Origin: Diphasiastrum complanatum
Lineage: Eukaryota > Streptophyta > Lycopodiopsida > Lycopodiales > Lycopodiaceae
Length of the DNA stretch: 64,000 bases
NCBI GenBank assembly: GCA_029204225.1
Contig: CM055096.1
Coordinates: 65,136,370-65,200,369 of the forward strand
Direction: 5' to 3'
In this document: one piece after another, positions 10,685 to 19,925 of the stretch
Numbering within the stretch: the stretch's first letter is position 1
Layout: every line of letters starts with the position of its first letter
Translations under genes and position numbers: made by a program
Notes under the pieces: generated by a model
Databases searched by the model: none
Told to the model about the DNA's origin: nothing
What the model saw: the letters and a program-made list of their open reading frames with translations, nothing else

Positions 10685-11099
10685 AGTTCAGCACTAGAAT
10701 GTCGCAAAGTAGCTGGTTGGTGAATTGCTTCAAGTTTGCTCAATGACTTTGGTGTTCCAACCTCTTTTTTTTTTGGTTTTTTGGGAGATGAAGAAGAAGA
10801 AAAAGAGAAGAGAATCGGTAAACGATGGATTAGTATGCATGAGAATAGAGACAGAAATGGATTTATCTAGCAGAGATGGAGATAGAAGATGGAATAGAGA
10901 TGGGACAGAAGAATGATGGATGGATAGTGGTTGATGTGGAGGGCGACTTGATCTGAGGTTCATTCACTTGATTCAGTCCAGGGATGTTGGATCTTGATGG
11001 ATAATGTGACTGCAACCTAGATTTGACAACATCTAATCAGTTTCAGTTGGCTAATAGTGTGATTTTAGCCCTTTTTCTTGGTTTTTTTTTTTCTTTGAG

Positions 11100-12580
11100 A
11101 TTTCTTCAGAGCTGAGTGAATATAACCTTCAACCTTCCTACCGTAGCTGTACCATTTCTAGACAATGTGAGTTCTGCAAGGGTTCTTGATGGACAGATTT
11201 GTCAGGATCTAGAAAAAACTCAGTTTTTTGGCACTTTTTGACACTTTTTCTTGGATATTTTAAAATATAACCATTGGATCTTCACAAAACTTTCACAGTA
11301 GTCAGATCTAGCCTAGATCTATCTATAAAACTCTTTGCAAAGGTTACTTCTCAGTAAATCTCAAAAAATCATGGAAAAAGTGCAAATTTTTGGGGTTTTC
11401 TTTGCAAAATTTTAATATTTTCTAGAAAAAAAACCCTTGCAGACTGGTATGCACTTGTATGTCAGTCAAATTCAGCGGCTCACCAAGCTTCGAGAGTTAC
11501 TTCCCAAGAAAACTCAAAAAATCTTGAAAAAAGTGCATTTTTGGGGTTAAGAGTTTCTAGGAACAAAACCTCTCAGACTGGTATAAACTTGTATCTCAGT
11601 CAGATTCAGCTACGCATCAAGCTGCAAGGTCTACTTCCCAAGGAAACTCATAAAAAGGTGCATTTTTTTTTTGGGGGGGGGGGGGTGGGTTTTGCAAAAT
11701 TTTAAGATTTTCTGGGAACAAACCCTCGCAGACTGGTATGCAGTTGTATCTAAGTCAAGTTCACCTGCTCACAAAGCTGAAAGAGTTACTTCCCAGGAAT
11801 ACTCAAAAAAATCTTGAAAAAAGTGCATTTTTTTGGGATTTTTTTTCAAAAATTAAAGATTTTCTTAGAACAAACCCTTTCAGATTGGTATGCACTTGTA
11901 TCTCAATTAGATTCGGCTGTTAACCAAGCTGCAAGAGTTACTTCATAAGGAAACTCAAAAAATCTTTAAAAAGGTGCTTTTTTTGGGGTTTTTTTGGCAA
12001 AATTTCAGGATTTTCTGTGAACAGATCCTTGCAGACTGGTATGCACTTGTATCTTAGTTAGATTCAGCTGCTCACCTAGCTGTGAGACCTACTTCCCTAG
12101 GAAACTCAAAAAATCTTGAAAAAACTGCATTCTTTTGGGGTTTTTTGGCCAAATTTTGAGATTTTTCTGGGAACTAATCTTCGCAGGCTGGTATGTGCTT
12201 GTATCTGAGTCAGATCCACTTGCTTACCAAGTTGCGAGAGTTACTTCCCAGGGAAACTCAAAAATTTGTTGTCTGAGAAGATTCTAGGCCACTATTTGCT
12301 CTTGGAAACTTTCACAGGGGCACTTTTTTTGGGATCTAACTCTCGCAGACTTCTCTGTGTCCTTGTCTCAGTGAGATGGAACTTCGAAGAGCTCTGCGAA
12401 GGTTACTTCCCAAGGAAACTCAAAAACTTGTTGTTTGAGAAGTTTCTAGGCCATTTTTTGCTCTTGGGAACCTTCACAGGGGCACTTCTTTTGGGATCTA
12501 ACTCTCGCAGACTTCTCTGTGTCCTTGTCTTAGTGAGATGGAAATTCAGAGAGCCTGCGAAGGTTAGTTTTGAATTTTGA
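11100..12580 (-). repeat. Tandem repeats of about 150 bp in the leader of element N
   Basis: At least eight degenerate units follow one another. On the plus strand each runs from (C)TCGCAGACTGGTATGCACTT through a CAGATTCAGCTGCT-like word, GAGAGTTACTTCCCA, GGAAACTCAAAAA and a G/T-rich stretch to TTTTCTGGGAACAAA. Unit starts are near 11434, 11572, 11725, 11877, 12028, 12179, 12343 and 12505. The last two units differ and share CTCTGTGTCCTTGTCTCAGTG with the leader of element F (38330-39130) in the matching relative orientation. A homopolymer T/G run is at about 11661-11683. Confidence 0.8.
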
Positions 12581-13046
12581 AAAAAAAATTGATTTTTACA
12601 AAGGATTGTTGAATTTTTTTGGATTTATTGAATTTCAAAATTTATTGAATATTGAAATTTTGAAATTTATTGACTTTTATCATCAATGTTTGACATCATC
12701 AACTGTATGCATTCCAAACCCTGGATGTCGTTTTATTTAAACAGATTGAGTTTCAAATTGTCTAGATCTTGAATCTCCATTGGTGGAAAACGAATTGTAA
12801 CTTATAGACTCTCTTTTTTCCTCCAAAAACAGATGTTGAGCTTTTTTTCTGATTTTTATGGATTTTATGGATTAATGAAGGGATTGGGTGCTTGGATCTG
12901 ATCCTCTTACCCCACAATCTCTCCCTACAGTTGAAACAAACAAAAAAAATCATGAAAAAATGGCAAAAACTAACACTACTCACACTATTCTACCCCTAAA
13001 ATCCGATTTTTTGGTGAAAATGAATGGTGACAGAGAAGAAAAGAGA

Positions 13047-13049
<3 letters not shown>

Positions 13050-13121
<72 letters not shown>
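13050..13121. repeat. (GA)n microsatellite
   Basis: A pure GA run of about 70 bases. Shorter, interrupted GA runs occur at about 13258-13297 and 13366-13440 inside the adjacent LTR. Frames that translate the run into Arg-Glu or Leu-Ser repeats are artefacts. Confidence 0.95.
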
Positions 13122-13124
<3 letters not shown>

Positions 13125-13165
13125 GATTTAAAAGAACTCTATGCGGCGAAGCGAGTGTGTGGTGC

Positions 13166-13183
13166 TCTCCAGCGACGGCGCCA
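13166..13183 (-). other. Primer-binding site of element N (TGGCGCC type)
   Basis: The minus strand reads TGGCGCCGTCGCTGGAGA directly after an LTR ending CACAACA. TGGCGCCGTTGCCGGGG-like sites are typical of plant Tat/Athila Ty3 elements. The close relative at 38011 supports the call. Confidence 0.75.
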
Positions 13184-13184
13184 C

Positions 13185-13403
13185 TGTTGTGTCGTCGATG
13201 TAGCATAGGGATCCGTCGCTGGGAGCAGCAACCTCGCCTTCACCTGCATAGCAAGAATAGAGAGGGAGATGAGAGAGTGGAGAGAGGGAGAGAGAGAATG
13301 CCTAGGTTGAGAAAGGCTTTGGGGGCTCGAGCACCTACCCAAGGCTATTCTATCCCAACGTAGGTAGAGAGGGAGAAGAGAGAGGGAGAAGAGAGAGAGA
13401 GGG

Positions 13404-13440
<37 letters not shown>

Positions 13441-13877
13441 TGGAGATAGAGAAACCAAGAGAGTTTTATTAGAATGAGAGTGGAAGATGATACAATACAA
13501 AGGAAATGGCTCCCTCTTATAGACTTTAGAGGTGAGCCTCCTTCACTCTCATTGGCCACTTCATTAGGGCAAGGATTCTAATCCAAGCCTTTAAAATAAA
13601 CACAACTTAAATATATTGGTGCTAAGAAAGCACAAGGGCACTCACATGATTCATGTGAGTTTTATGTTGGACCTTTTTAGCTTTTGTATTTGCAACTTGA
13701 CTTAGGTCCTCTAATGTCATTTTAGAGTTTTAAGCCCCTAGTCTTTTATTCCTAGGAATTACAACTTGCTACTTGTGCTGGGTTGGGCTTACACGCGCAG
13801 GATGCTAGTGCCCTTGTAATTATAACCCTACTTACAATGTACCCTGGCAGGGCCCACTAGATGAGGCTTGGCCAACA
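13185..13877 (-). repeat. LTR of gypsy element N
   Basis: On the minus strand this 693-bp sequence starts TGTTGGCCAAGCC and ends CACAACA, giving TG...CA ends, one base before the PBS. It contains several GA/CT runs. Parts (the GGGCTTACACGCGCAGGATG block near 13790 and CACTCACATGATTCATGTG) resemble the F LTR family at 37184 and 56665, so the two families are related. The start is inferred from the TGTTGG terminus, because no second copy is present to confirm it. Confidence 0.6.
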
Positions 13878-13878
13878 G

Positions 13879-14337
13879 TATTTTAAGTGGTGGGACCCAC
13901 TTGTTTATTACTGTGCAGAAAATACCCACAACACCAAAGAATATCAGTTGGAGGTCCGTCGCAATCGGCCACAATTCTTAGAGTATGTCATGTGTTTCGT
14001 TCGAATTTTTGATGATACGCACATTGTGACCCACAAAGAGCAGCAAAAGCCTGAATCCAAAGACAAACCCTCTATGGGCTCTCCTTTCAAAAAGGGCAAC
14101 GAGCATGTTGTTGACAAAGCTTCCCCTTCGGGAAAGAAAAAGAAGTGCCCTCGATTGGAGAGAGCTGTATTTGATAAGGCCAAAAGCGACAGCTTGTGTT
14201 TCTCCTGCTTGGAGAAGGGGCATCTTTCCAAGGACTGCCCAAAGAGAGGGAAGAAGGGTAGCCGCTCCTTTAAGCACCAAGTAATTCTTCTATTTCTTGC
14301 ATTGATGTATTTTTTAAAGATGAAACAGTTTGTATGA
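13879..14337 (+). pseudogene. Ty3/gypsy gag fragment with zinc knuckle
   Basis: The frame encodes YYCAENTHNTKEYQLEVRR, a K/S-rich linker and a nucleocapsid zinc knuckle CFSCLEKGHLSKDC of the CX2CX4HX4C form, then a basic tail. These are the C-terminal parts of a plant gypsy gag. The capsid part is missing and the LTR of element N abuts its left end, so N probably inserted here or the join arose by deletion. The frame stops at 14337. Between 14338 and 14528 I see nothing beyond decayed sequence. Confidence 0.65.
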
Positions 14338-14528
14338 ATTGTTGTTTTAACACTGCGGCTTTTGGACCTCACGACCTCATTCGCATGAGTGGGTTTGTAG
14401 GTAGCCAACCCGTCAGTATTCTTTTTCGAACGATGGTTCCATGCATAGTTTTATTAATGCTAAGTTGGTGCAGAAGCTACAATGGGCAACTGGACCAAGT
14501 GACCACAAGTATGTGGTTAAGATGGTAG

Positions 14529-14762
14529 TTGGACGACTTAACGGACCGATTGAATGGAGCTAAGTATTTCACCAAATTGGACCTTAGGTCGGGCTACCAT
14601 CAAATTAGAATTCACAAGGGGGATGTTTCCAAAACTGGTTTTTGTTCTAGGTATGGCCATTACGAATTTTTGGTTTTACCCTTTGGTCTAACTAATGCCC
14701 CGACAACCTTCCAACAGATGATAAACGATATTCTTCGTCCATATCTAGGGAAGAACTGGTAA
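14529..14762 (+). pseudogene. Ty3/gypsy reverse transcriptase fragment
   Basis: A 77-codon piece of the RT palm and fingers contains [20 protein letters not shown], with the first catalytic aspartate in KLDL, and [19 protein letters not shown]. It lacks the YVDD motif. It runs without a break into the gag-like sequence that begins at about 14755, an order no intact element has. The junction is therefore a rearrangement. Confidence 0.8.
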
Positions 14763-15105
14763 TTTGGAATGAATTCTTGCGAGAATTTCGTAAAGCTTTT
14801 GTCACAATAGACGATTCTGAGTTATATATTTTCTTTATTAACTGCAAAATGGACAATCGAGAATTGTGTTGAAATGGAAAAATAATCCATCTTGACTTTA
14901 GGCTTGCTACAAATATTGTACCATGCAAGTATGTTGTTCATAAATGCAAAATGCCAAGTTTGGCCAAGATAGAACTCGAGCTACATGGATATGTCATATC
15001 TAGATTGATGAGTACAACCTGCATATAGTTTGTAGACATAGAATTAGCAAAATTATGCTTGTAGAAACTCATGGCAATTCACATGCATTAATTGTAAGTG
15101 ATTCA
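14755..15105 (+). repeat. Chimeric segment, copy 1 (gag end plus unidentified sequence)
   Basis: This segment starts with ACTGGTAATTTGGAAT and encodes a gag piece (WNEFLREFRKAFVTIDDSEL), then a stop, then about 230 bp of unidentified AT-rich sequence. The same segment, about 95% alike by eye, is at 58553-58907. Copy 1 joins to an RT fragment on its left; copy 2 joins to its proper gag N-terminal part. Confidence 0.75.
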
Positions 15106-15605
15106 TAGTGACATGCAAGGCATGCACAAAGTGTAACAGACACATGCATGATGATTTGTACATTTCTAGTTAGAACTAGCACACTTAGAAAAAGTTGGTA
15201 GAGTTTCATGCATGAGAAGTGACAAATGTCACATAGACTCTAGTTTTCACTTTAGATGTCATTAAATGATGGATGGATCATTGGTTCTACCTCGAGCTAC
15301 CTCAAACTCCATAAATATGTGTAGCTCTTCTCATCCTATCTCATGCCATTTTGGATCCACACAATTTTTGCTTGTTATCTCTCTATCTTTCTCTGTCTAT
15401 CTCGTGTTGAGGCTAATGATAATACACTGATATCTTGTACTTTTGCTCATTATTGATTTATTGCTATCATATTCTGATGCTTAGCATGCTAGATTGTGAT
15501 TAAGCCATATCTTTTGAACTAGATCTTGTTAATCAATCTAGAATTAGGTTACTGTGCTAATCACAAAGCTTAATTAGATCCATCATACTTGTGGATATTC
15601 CCCAC
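15106..15605. other. No recognised gene
   Basis: AT-rich sequence without a long frame. It has LTR-like features: a TATA-like CCATAAATATG near 15310 and a CT-rich stretch near 15380-15405. I cannot fix LTR ends or a second copy. Confidence 0.3.
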
Positions 15606-15833
15606 ATGTGTGAATTCTGGAAATTTTGTCAAATTGGACACCTATGTCCAGGAGTTCTCGGATTTTCTGGCCAATGTGCCATTTTTTTATAGGAAGTTGG
15701 CTCAGTGGCAGTTCATTCAGGGACTGCCAGTAGAGGATCAAAATGAGTGCAAACGAAATATCCTCCAATCCTTAGAAGTGTCATGTACTACTAGTACATT
15801 AGTGCTTATCAATGCATCAGAATATCCATTGTA
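15606..15833 (+). pseudogene. Gag (capsid) fragment of a Ty3/gypsy-like element
   Basis: The frame reads KLDTYVQEFSDFLANVPFFYRK and then FIQGLPVEDQNECKR. The pattern V.EF..L...VP...... F..GL is that of the retrotransposon gag domain. It is only about 75 codons, with no N-terminal part or zinc knuckle, and it stops at an LTR-like sequence. A caulimovirid-type capsid is an alternative I cannot exclude. Confidence 0.45.
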
Positions 15834-16322
15834 AGCTTTGTAGGTCCAAAAGGAGCTATTAGCCTTAATAACAAGCCGGTTCTCTCTTTAGGCCCTCCAA
15901 AGTAATTAATAAGGATAATTGGCCAACAAGGGCCCAATGTGTGTTGAATAATACTTAACAAGGGCTAACTATCCCTCAAGATAGTTATGTTTAGTTAAGT
16001 AAGAGCATTGTCTATAACTAGACAAGAGACATCAATTTGTGAATCTTTTGGCTCATTTGCAAGTGAGAGCTTCTTGCTTTCTCCTTGTGAATGTGAGCCA
16101 CAAGGATCTCCATTGTTAGGTCTCACGTGCCCTATCCACATGAATCCATGCTCAATGTTCATTGATTGTACTCTTTATTTCATTGCTAATGTGATTCCAT
16201 TGAGATCTCATTGTTTCTAGCTTTCTATGGATATGCTATCATGATAGTCTTGTTATCTTCTTGCTATTAGCTTTACTTCATTGTTATTGCTATTATTTTG
16301 GGATTTGGCACATGAAATTTCT
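15834..16322 (+). repeat. Putative LTR end of an unplaced copia element
   Basis: The sequence ends directly before a perfect initiator-Met primer-binding site. It lacks a clear CA end (it ends AAATTTCT) and its 5' end is uncertain, perhaps TGTAAGC at 15830. No second copy or internal coding region is in the window, so this is probably a remnant whose body was lost. Confidence 0.4.
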
Positions 16323-16334
16323 TGGTATCAGAGC
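16323..16334 (+). other. Primer-binding site (initiator-Met type)
   Basis: TGGTATCAGAGC, identical to the sites of copia A and E. It is the only firm evidence for the LTR upstream. Confidence 0.7.
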
Positions 16335-16904
16335 ATAGATCCTAAATTCATGATGATTCTATGTCATGAAATTTGATGAGTTTATTGCATTTGTAGCTAT
16401 CTTCTTGTTAATCTTTTAAGTTTGAAAATCTCAGACATGCTCAAACCCATTTTCGATATTCAATTTCATTTTTTATTTCTAGTTTGATTCTATATGTTTG
16501 TAGAGCTCTGTCTTAGCTTTCATTTGCACCAATTTTCAAGGCATTTGGATAACAGATGCAAAAATTATTGAACATTTTTCAAAAGCTGTCAAAATAGGTG
16601 ACTAGGATTTTACTGTCACTTTATTTGAATTTTCAGATTTGATCTGAGTTTTTATTTCAAGTTTCTTTACATAAGATTTTAGAGCAAAATATTTCAAAAT
16701 TTGAAGCCAGTAGAATCCAAGAAAATCATTGAAGTAATAATGGACTTTGTCATAAAATACAGATTTGATAGAGTTAAAGCAATATAAAAAATAAAAAAGA
16801 CAACATCATAGCTTTTTCTATTGTGTCCTTATCAAAAATGCAATATCAGAATTGAATGTTGACGATTTTTACTCATCAAGAAAATAGTTTTGATCTGATC
16901 CCAT
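16335..16904. other. No recognised gene; possible retroelement leader
   Basis: AT-rich sequence without long frames between a PBS and a gypsy gag of another family. It may be a copia leader fragment that was truncated where the gypsy sequence begins near 16905. Confidence 0.3.
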
Positions 16905-18975
16905 ATACCAAAATACACTAGGTTATCTAATCCTATCAGATTTTTCCAGATCTTTTCTGAATCATGTAGGATTTATGGCGAAGTCTTTCCACACGATAAA
17001 CTTTAGTTATTCTCTATGGCCTTAATTGGAGCCGCTCAAGATTGGTTTTATAACCAAGAAAAAGCAGAAGACACGGATTCGGAAGTGGTTAAAGCCGCTC
17101 TCATTACAGGATTTAAGCGCAGAAAATTTATGGAATATCTCTTTCTCCTTTTAAGTAAAATTAAAATGGGAAAGAGAGAGGAAGTACGAGATTATATTAA
17201 TGGGTTAAACACCTCAGATCTGATCAATGATGATGCTTTAATTATGTGGTTTTTAGCAGGTCTACCTAAACGGATTAGATGCGAGCTGAAATGCCATAAT
17301 CAATATGCTACGATACAAAATGCTATGGCCGATGCAATTCATGAGGAGGATGAAGATTCTAACGACAAACCAAATGTTGGAATGTTGCCTTATACGACAG
17401 GGCAAACCATGACAATTTCTACCGCCATTGCATCAACAAATATCAATGCTACTATAGAGAAGATGATCGACGAGTTCGAGAAACTTGGTCAAAGCAGCAG
17501 ATGCAGCTGGAAAAGATGCAGTCTCAACTCGATAAAAAGATTAGAGCCTTGGAAGAATTCCATGGTAAAGCGATCAAAGAACCTGAAAAGTTTACAAAGA
17601 CTTTTCCTAGCTGGGAAATTGTCTGGTGTTCAATTTGTGTAGGCAATCACATTATGAATGAATGTCCAACGTTGAAACAACGAATGACGAATACTATTTG
17701 TCATCTGTGTAACTCTATGGGACATGAAACAACCTTTTGCTTGTTTAATCCTTGGATTATCCAACAAAGGTATGCTAAGCTTTAGTATCGAGAACCTACT
17801 TATTCAAAATGTCCTAATGGAAAGCCTTTCAATTTTGCCCTTGGATTTCCAGAATGACTAGCTCTGCTAGCTCCAACCGGACAGAGTGCTCCTCCTGCTA
17901 ATCTAATGGAACCAGAACCTTATCCTGGTAATGAGCAATGGAACTATAACAATGATCACGAGAGTGGTCCTTTAGAGCAGTATGCTATATGTGCTTTCAT
18001 ACAACAACAAGCAGCTAGACAATGGACCAGACTGCCACTTGGATCTCACAGAGTTGCTAAATGTCCAAATAAAGACAAGTTTATACCATTTTTTAGAGAA
18101 TGTGGCTATGGACACTGTTATAAAGAATTTACTGCAAGACTCAAACCACCACCGATTATTGTTCCAGTGAATATGATTACAATCAAGAAAAGACCCGTAG
18201 TTTAACCTGAACCAACTGCACATTTGATGGTTGTTACCATAGCTCAGAAACAGAAAGAACTTCTAGTTGATTCGGTACCTACTAAATATGCACCAACTAC
18301 AAACATACCTACTGCATTAGGGGTGTATCTGAATTTCAAAGCAGAAAAGAAAAGATATCAAGATATGAGACAATGGAGTAAGTAGTTGCAAGAAGATGAA
18401 GCCCAAAAAGCCACTAAAGTAGCAGCCAAAGTCCATTCTCCATCTATGCCACAAGCAAATCCAAGAACAAATGCTAATACATAGTTGCACCATCATGAAA
18501 AACTTTTCAAGATGACGGAACCTGAAGCACGGCAAACAAAAATGATTGTAAATATTCTATCTAGTTAGATGGATATTACACGGAAAAAATTTCTTAAGCT
18601 GGTACCTAAAGCAAAAGAAGTGTTAGCAAAAATATTGACTCAAATGGAACCATGAGTTCATCAGAAGCCACTTTTTTGTGTCAGGTTTGAAGACACGAAT
18701 GAAGTACTCAATGTGGGGACAGCCTGAAAAAGTGAGCAAAAAAACATCCCCTGCCAATACAACATAGACAGTTTGGTAAAGAAGCACCCGTGATTGATGG
18801 AGGTTCAGGAGTTAAACTGATTTCAACCAAACTATGTGCAAAATGGAGACTTGCCAAGCTAAAGCCTGTCGCTTTTGCCATCAAGCTAGCTGATCAAACG
18901 ATAGTCCATCCTAGAGGAATTGTTGAAGACATATCTATCAAAAAAGTAGTATCAAATGGTTCACCATCACCTTGA
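16905..18975 (+). pseudogene. Ty3/gypsy gag-protease pseudogene
   Basis: The sequence begins within gag (IPKYTRL-like) and contains LIGAAQDWFYNQEKAE, EVRDYINGLNTSDLIND and WFLAGLPKRIR, the capsid domain. Zinc-knuckle-like units follow near 17625-17735 (CSICVGNHIMNEC and CHLCNSMGHETTFC). After about 1 kb with several stops comes a protease-like segment at 18785-18960: APVIDGGSGVKLIS, then FAIKLADQTIVHPRGIVED, which matches the aspartic protease of gypsy elements (usually D.GSG.NLI). A second copy of the gag begins at 63450, and both share a stop codon at the same place. RT and later domains are absent, and at 18976 a minus-strand copia begins. Confidence 0.7.
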
Positions 18976-19565
18976 CTACTTAATTTCAGGCCTGTCTCCA
19001 TAGGTACAGCAACTGGCTTGCAATCTTCCATCTTGAATCACTTCAAAATCTGCCCAATGTAGCGTTCTTGAGAGATGAAAATTCCAATCCCTTCTTGTAC
19101 AAATTCAAGACCAAGATAAAAATGCAATAGGCCTAAATTTGAGGTTTCAAAAACCATACCAAGATAAAGTATTACGACATCAATCTGCTACTCATTACTT
19201 CCCGTAATAATAATATCATCAACATAAAGCAAAATAATGATGATATAATCTGAAGTATGCTTGACATAAAGAGTATATTTGCTAGGACTATTAGTAAACC
19301 CTTGATCACAAAAGTAGACATGTATCTTTTTGATACCACATCCTTGGAGCTTGCTTTAGTCCATAAAGTGCCTTCTTGAGAAGAAAAACTTTATCTTCTT
19401 GGCCTTCAACCAAAAAACTAGCAGGTTGTTAAAGGTACACTTCCTCATTGAGAACAACATTGAGGAATGTTGTCTTTATGTCAAGTTGACGCAAACGTCA
19501 ACCAAAATTGGTAGCCAAAGAGGTTACTACCCTCATGGTAGTCATCCAGCAATAGGAGAAAAAGT
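18976..19565 (-). pseudogene. Copia D reverse transcriptase, C-terminal block
   Basis: On the minus strand this encodes, across several frames, an RT: a TFSPIA start, QLDIKTTFLN-like and ALYGLKQAP-like segments, LLYVDDIII with the catalytic aspartates, and near 18990-19080 ISQERYIGQIL followed by a CKPVAVPMET-like segment. Stops and frameshifts disrupt it. It continues the RT that breaks off at 23151, where element B is inserted. RNase H is missing. Confidence 0.75.
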
Positions 19566-19821
19566 TGTGAAAGATTTCAGATCCTTAAGATCCAATCTAC
19601 TTGAATGATCTTTGGTTAGAAAGAGAAATACACTACCAATTTCACCAATGTAGAAAAATCAGCATCTACACACAATTTGAGATGCAAACACTAATAGAAC
19701 TTGATCAAACTTGAATGAAATGATTATGTACTGTTGCTGTCCGTACAAAACCAGCAAGCTACTGTATTTCACATGTGTGGATCTAAAAATAGCAAATATA
19801 GATCATTCTACACATAGATCC
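19566..19821 (-). repeat. 3' LTR of copia B, truncated
   Basis: Aligns with 22509-22755 of the complete LTR, with a few substitutions and one small indel (CTGTCCGTACAAAACC versus CTATCC-). It holds CACATGTGTG at 19770 where the other copy has CACACGTGTG. Confidence 0.9.
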
Positions 19822-19925
19822 ATAACACCTTTGCCAATTACCTCTCCTTTGATGTTCTTGACTAGCTCCAAATTGCCAACTTCCCTTTTGACTAGTTGAA
19901 GCGCTTTGAGATCAATTTCTTGATC

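Larger units (their letters stand above)
10685..13165 (-). other. Long 5' leader of gypsy element N
   Basis: Between the PBS at 13166-13183 and the gag start near 10684 lie about 2.5 kb without a convincing gene. The leader holds the tandem repeats at 11100-12580 and a GA/CT microsatellite at 13050-13121. A long repeat-rich leader is usual for TGGCGCC-primed plant Ty3 elements of the Tat/Athila group. Confidence 0.6.

Noticed and set aside
11661-11690. T/G homopolymer run as a possible regulatory G-rich signal
   Set aside because: It sits in the usual G/T-rich part of a leader repeat unit and looks like local slippage.
13020-13208. Open frames on both strands across the GA microsatellite
   Set aside because: The peptides are Arg-Glu or Leu-Ser dipeptide runs forced by the dinucleotide repeat; no gene is supported.
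15606-15833. Endogenous caulimovirid capsid fragment
   Set aside because: The gag pattern is too short to tell from Ty3 gag, and no movement protein or viral RT neighbours it.
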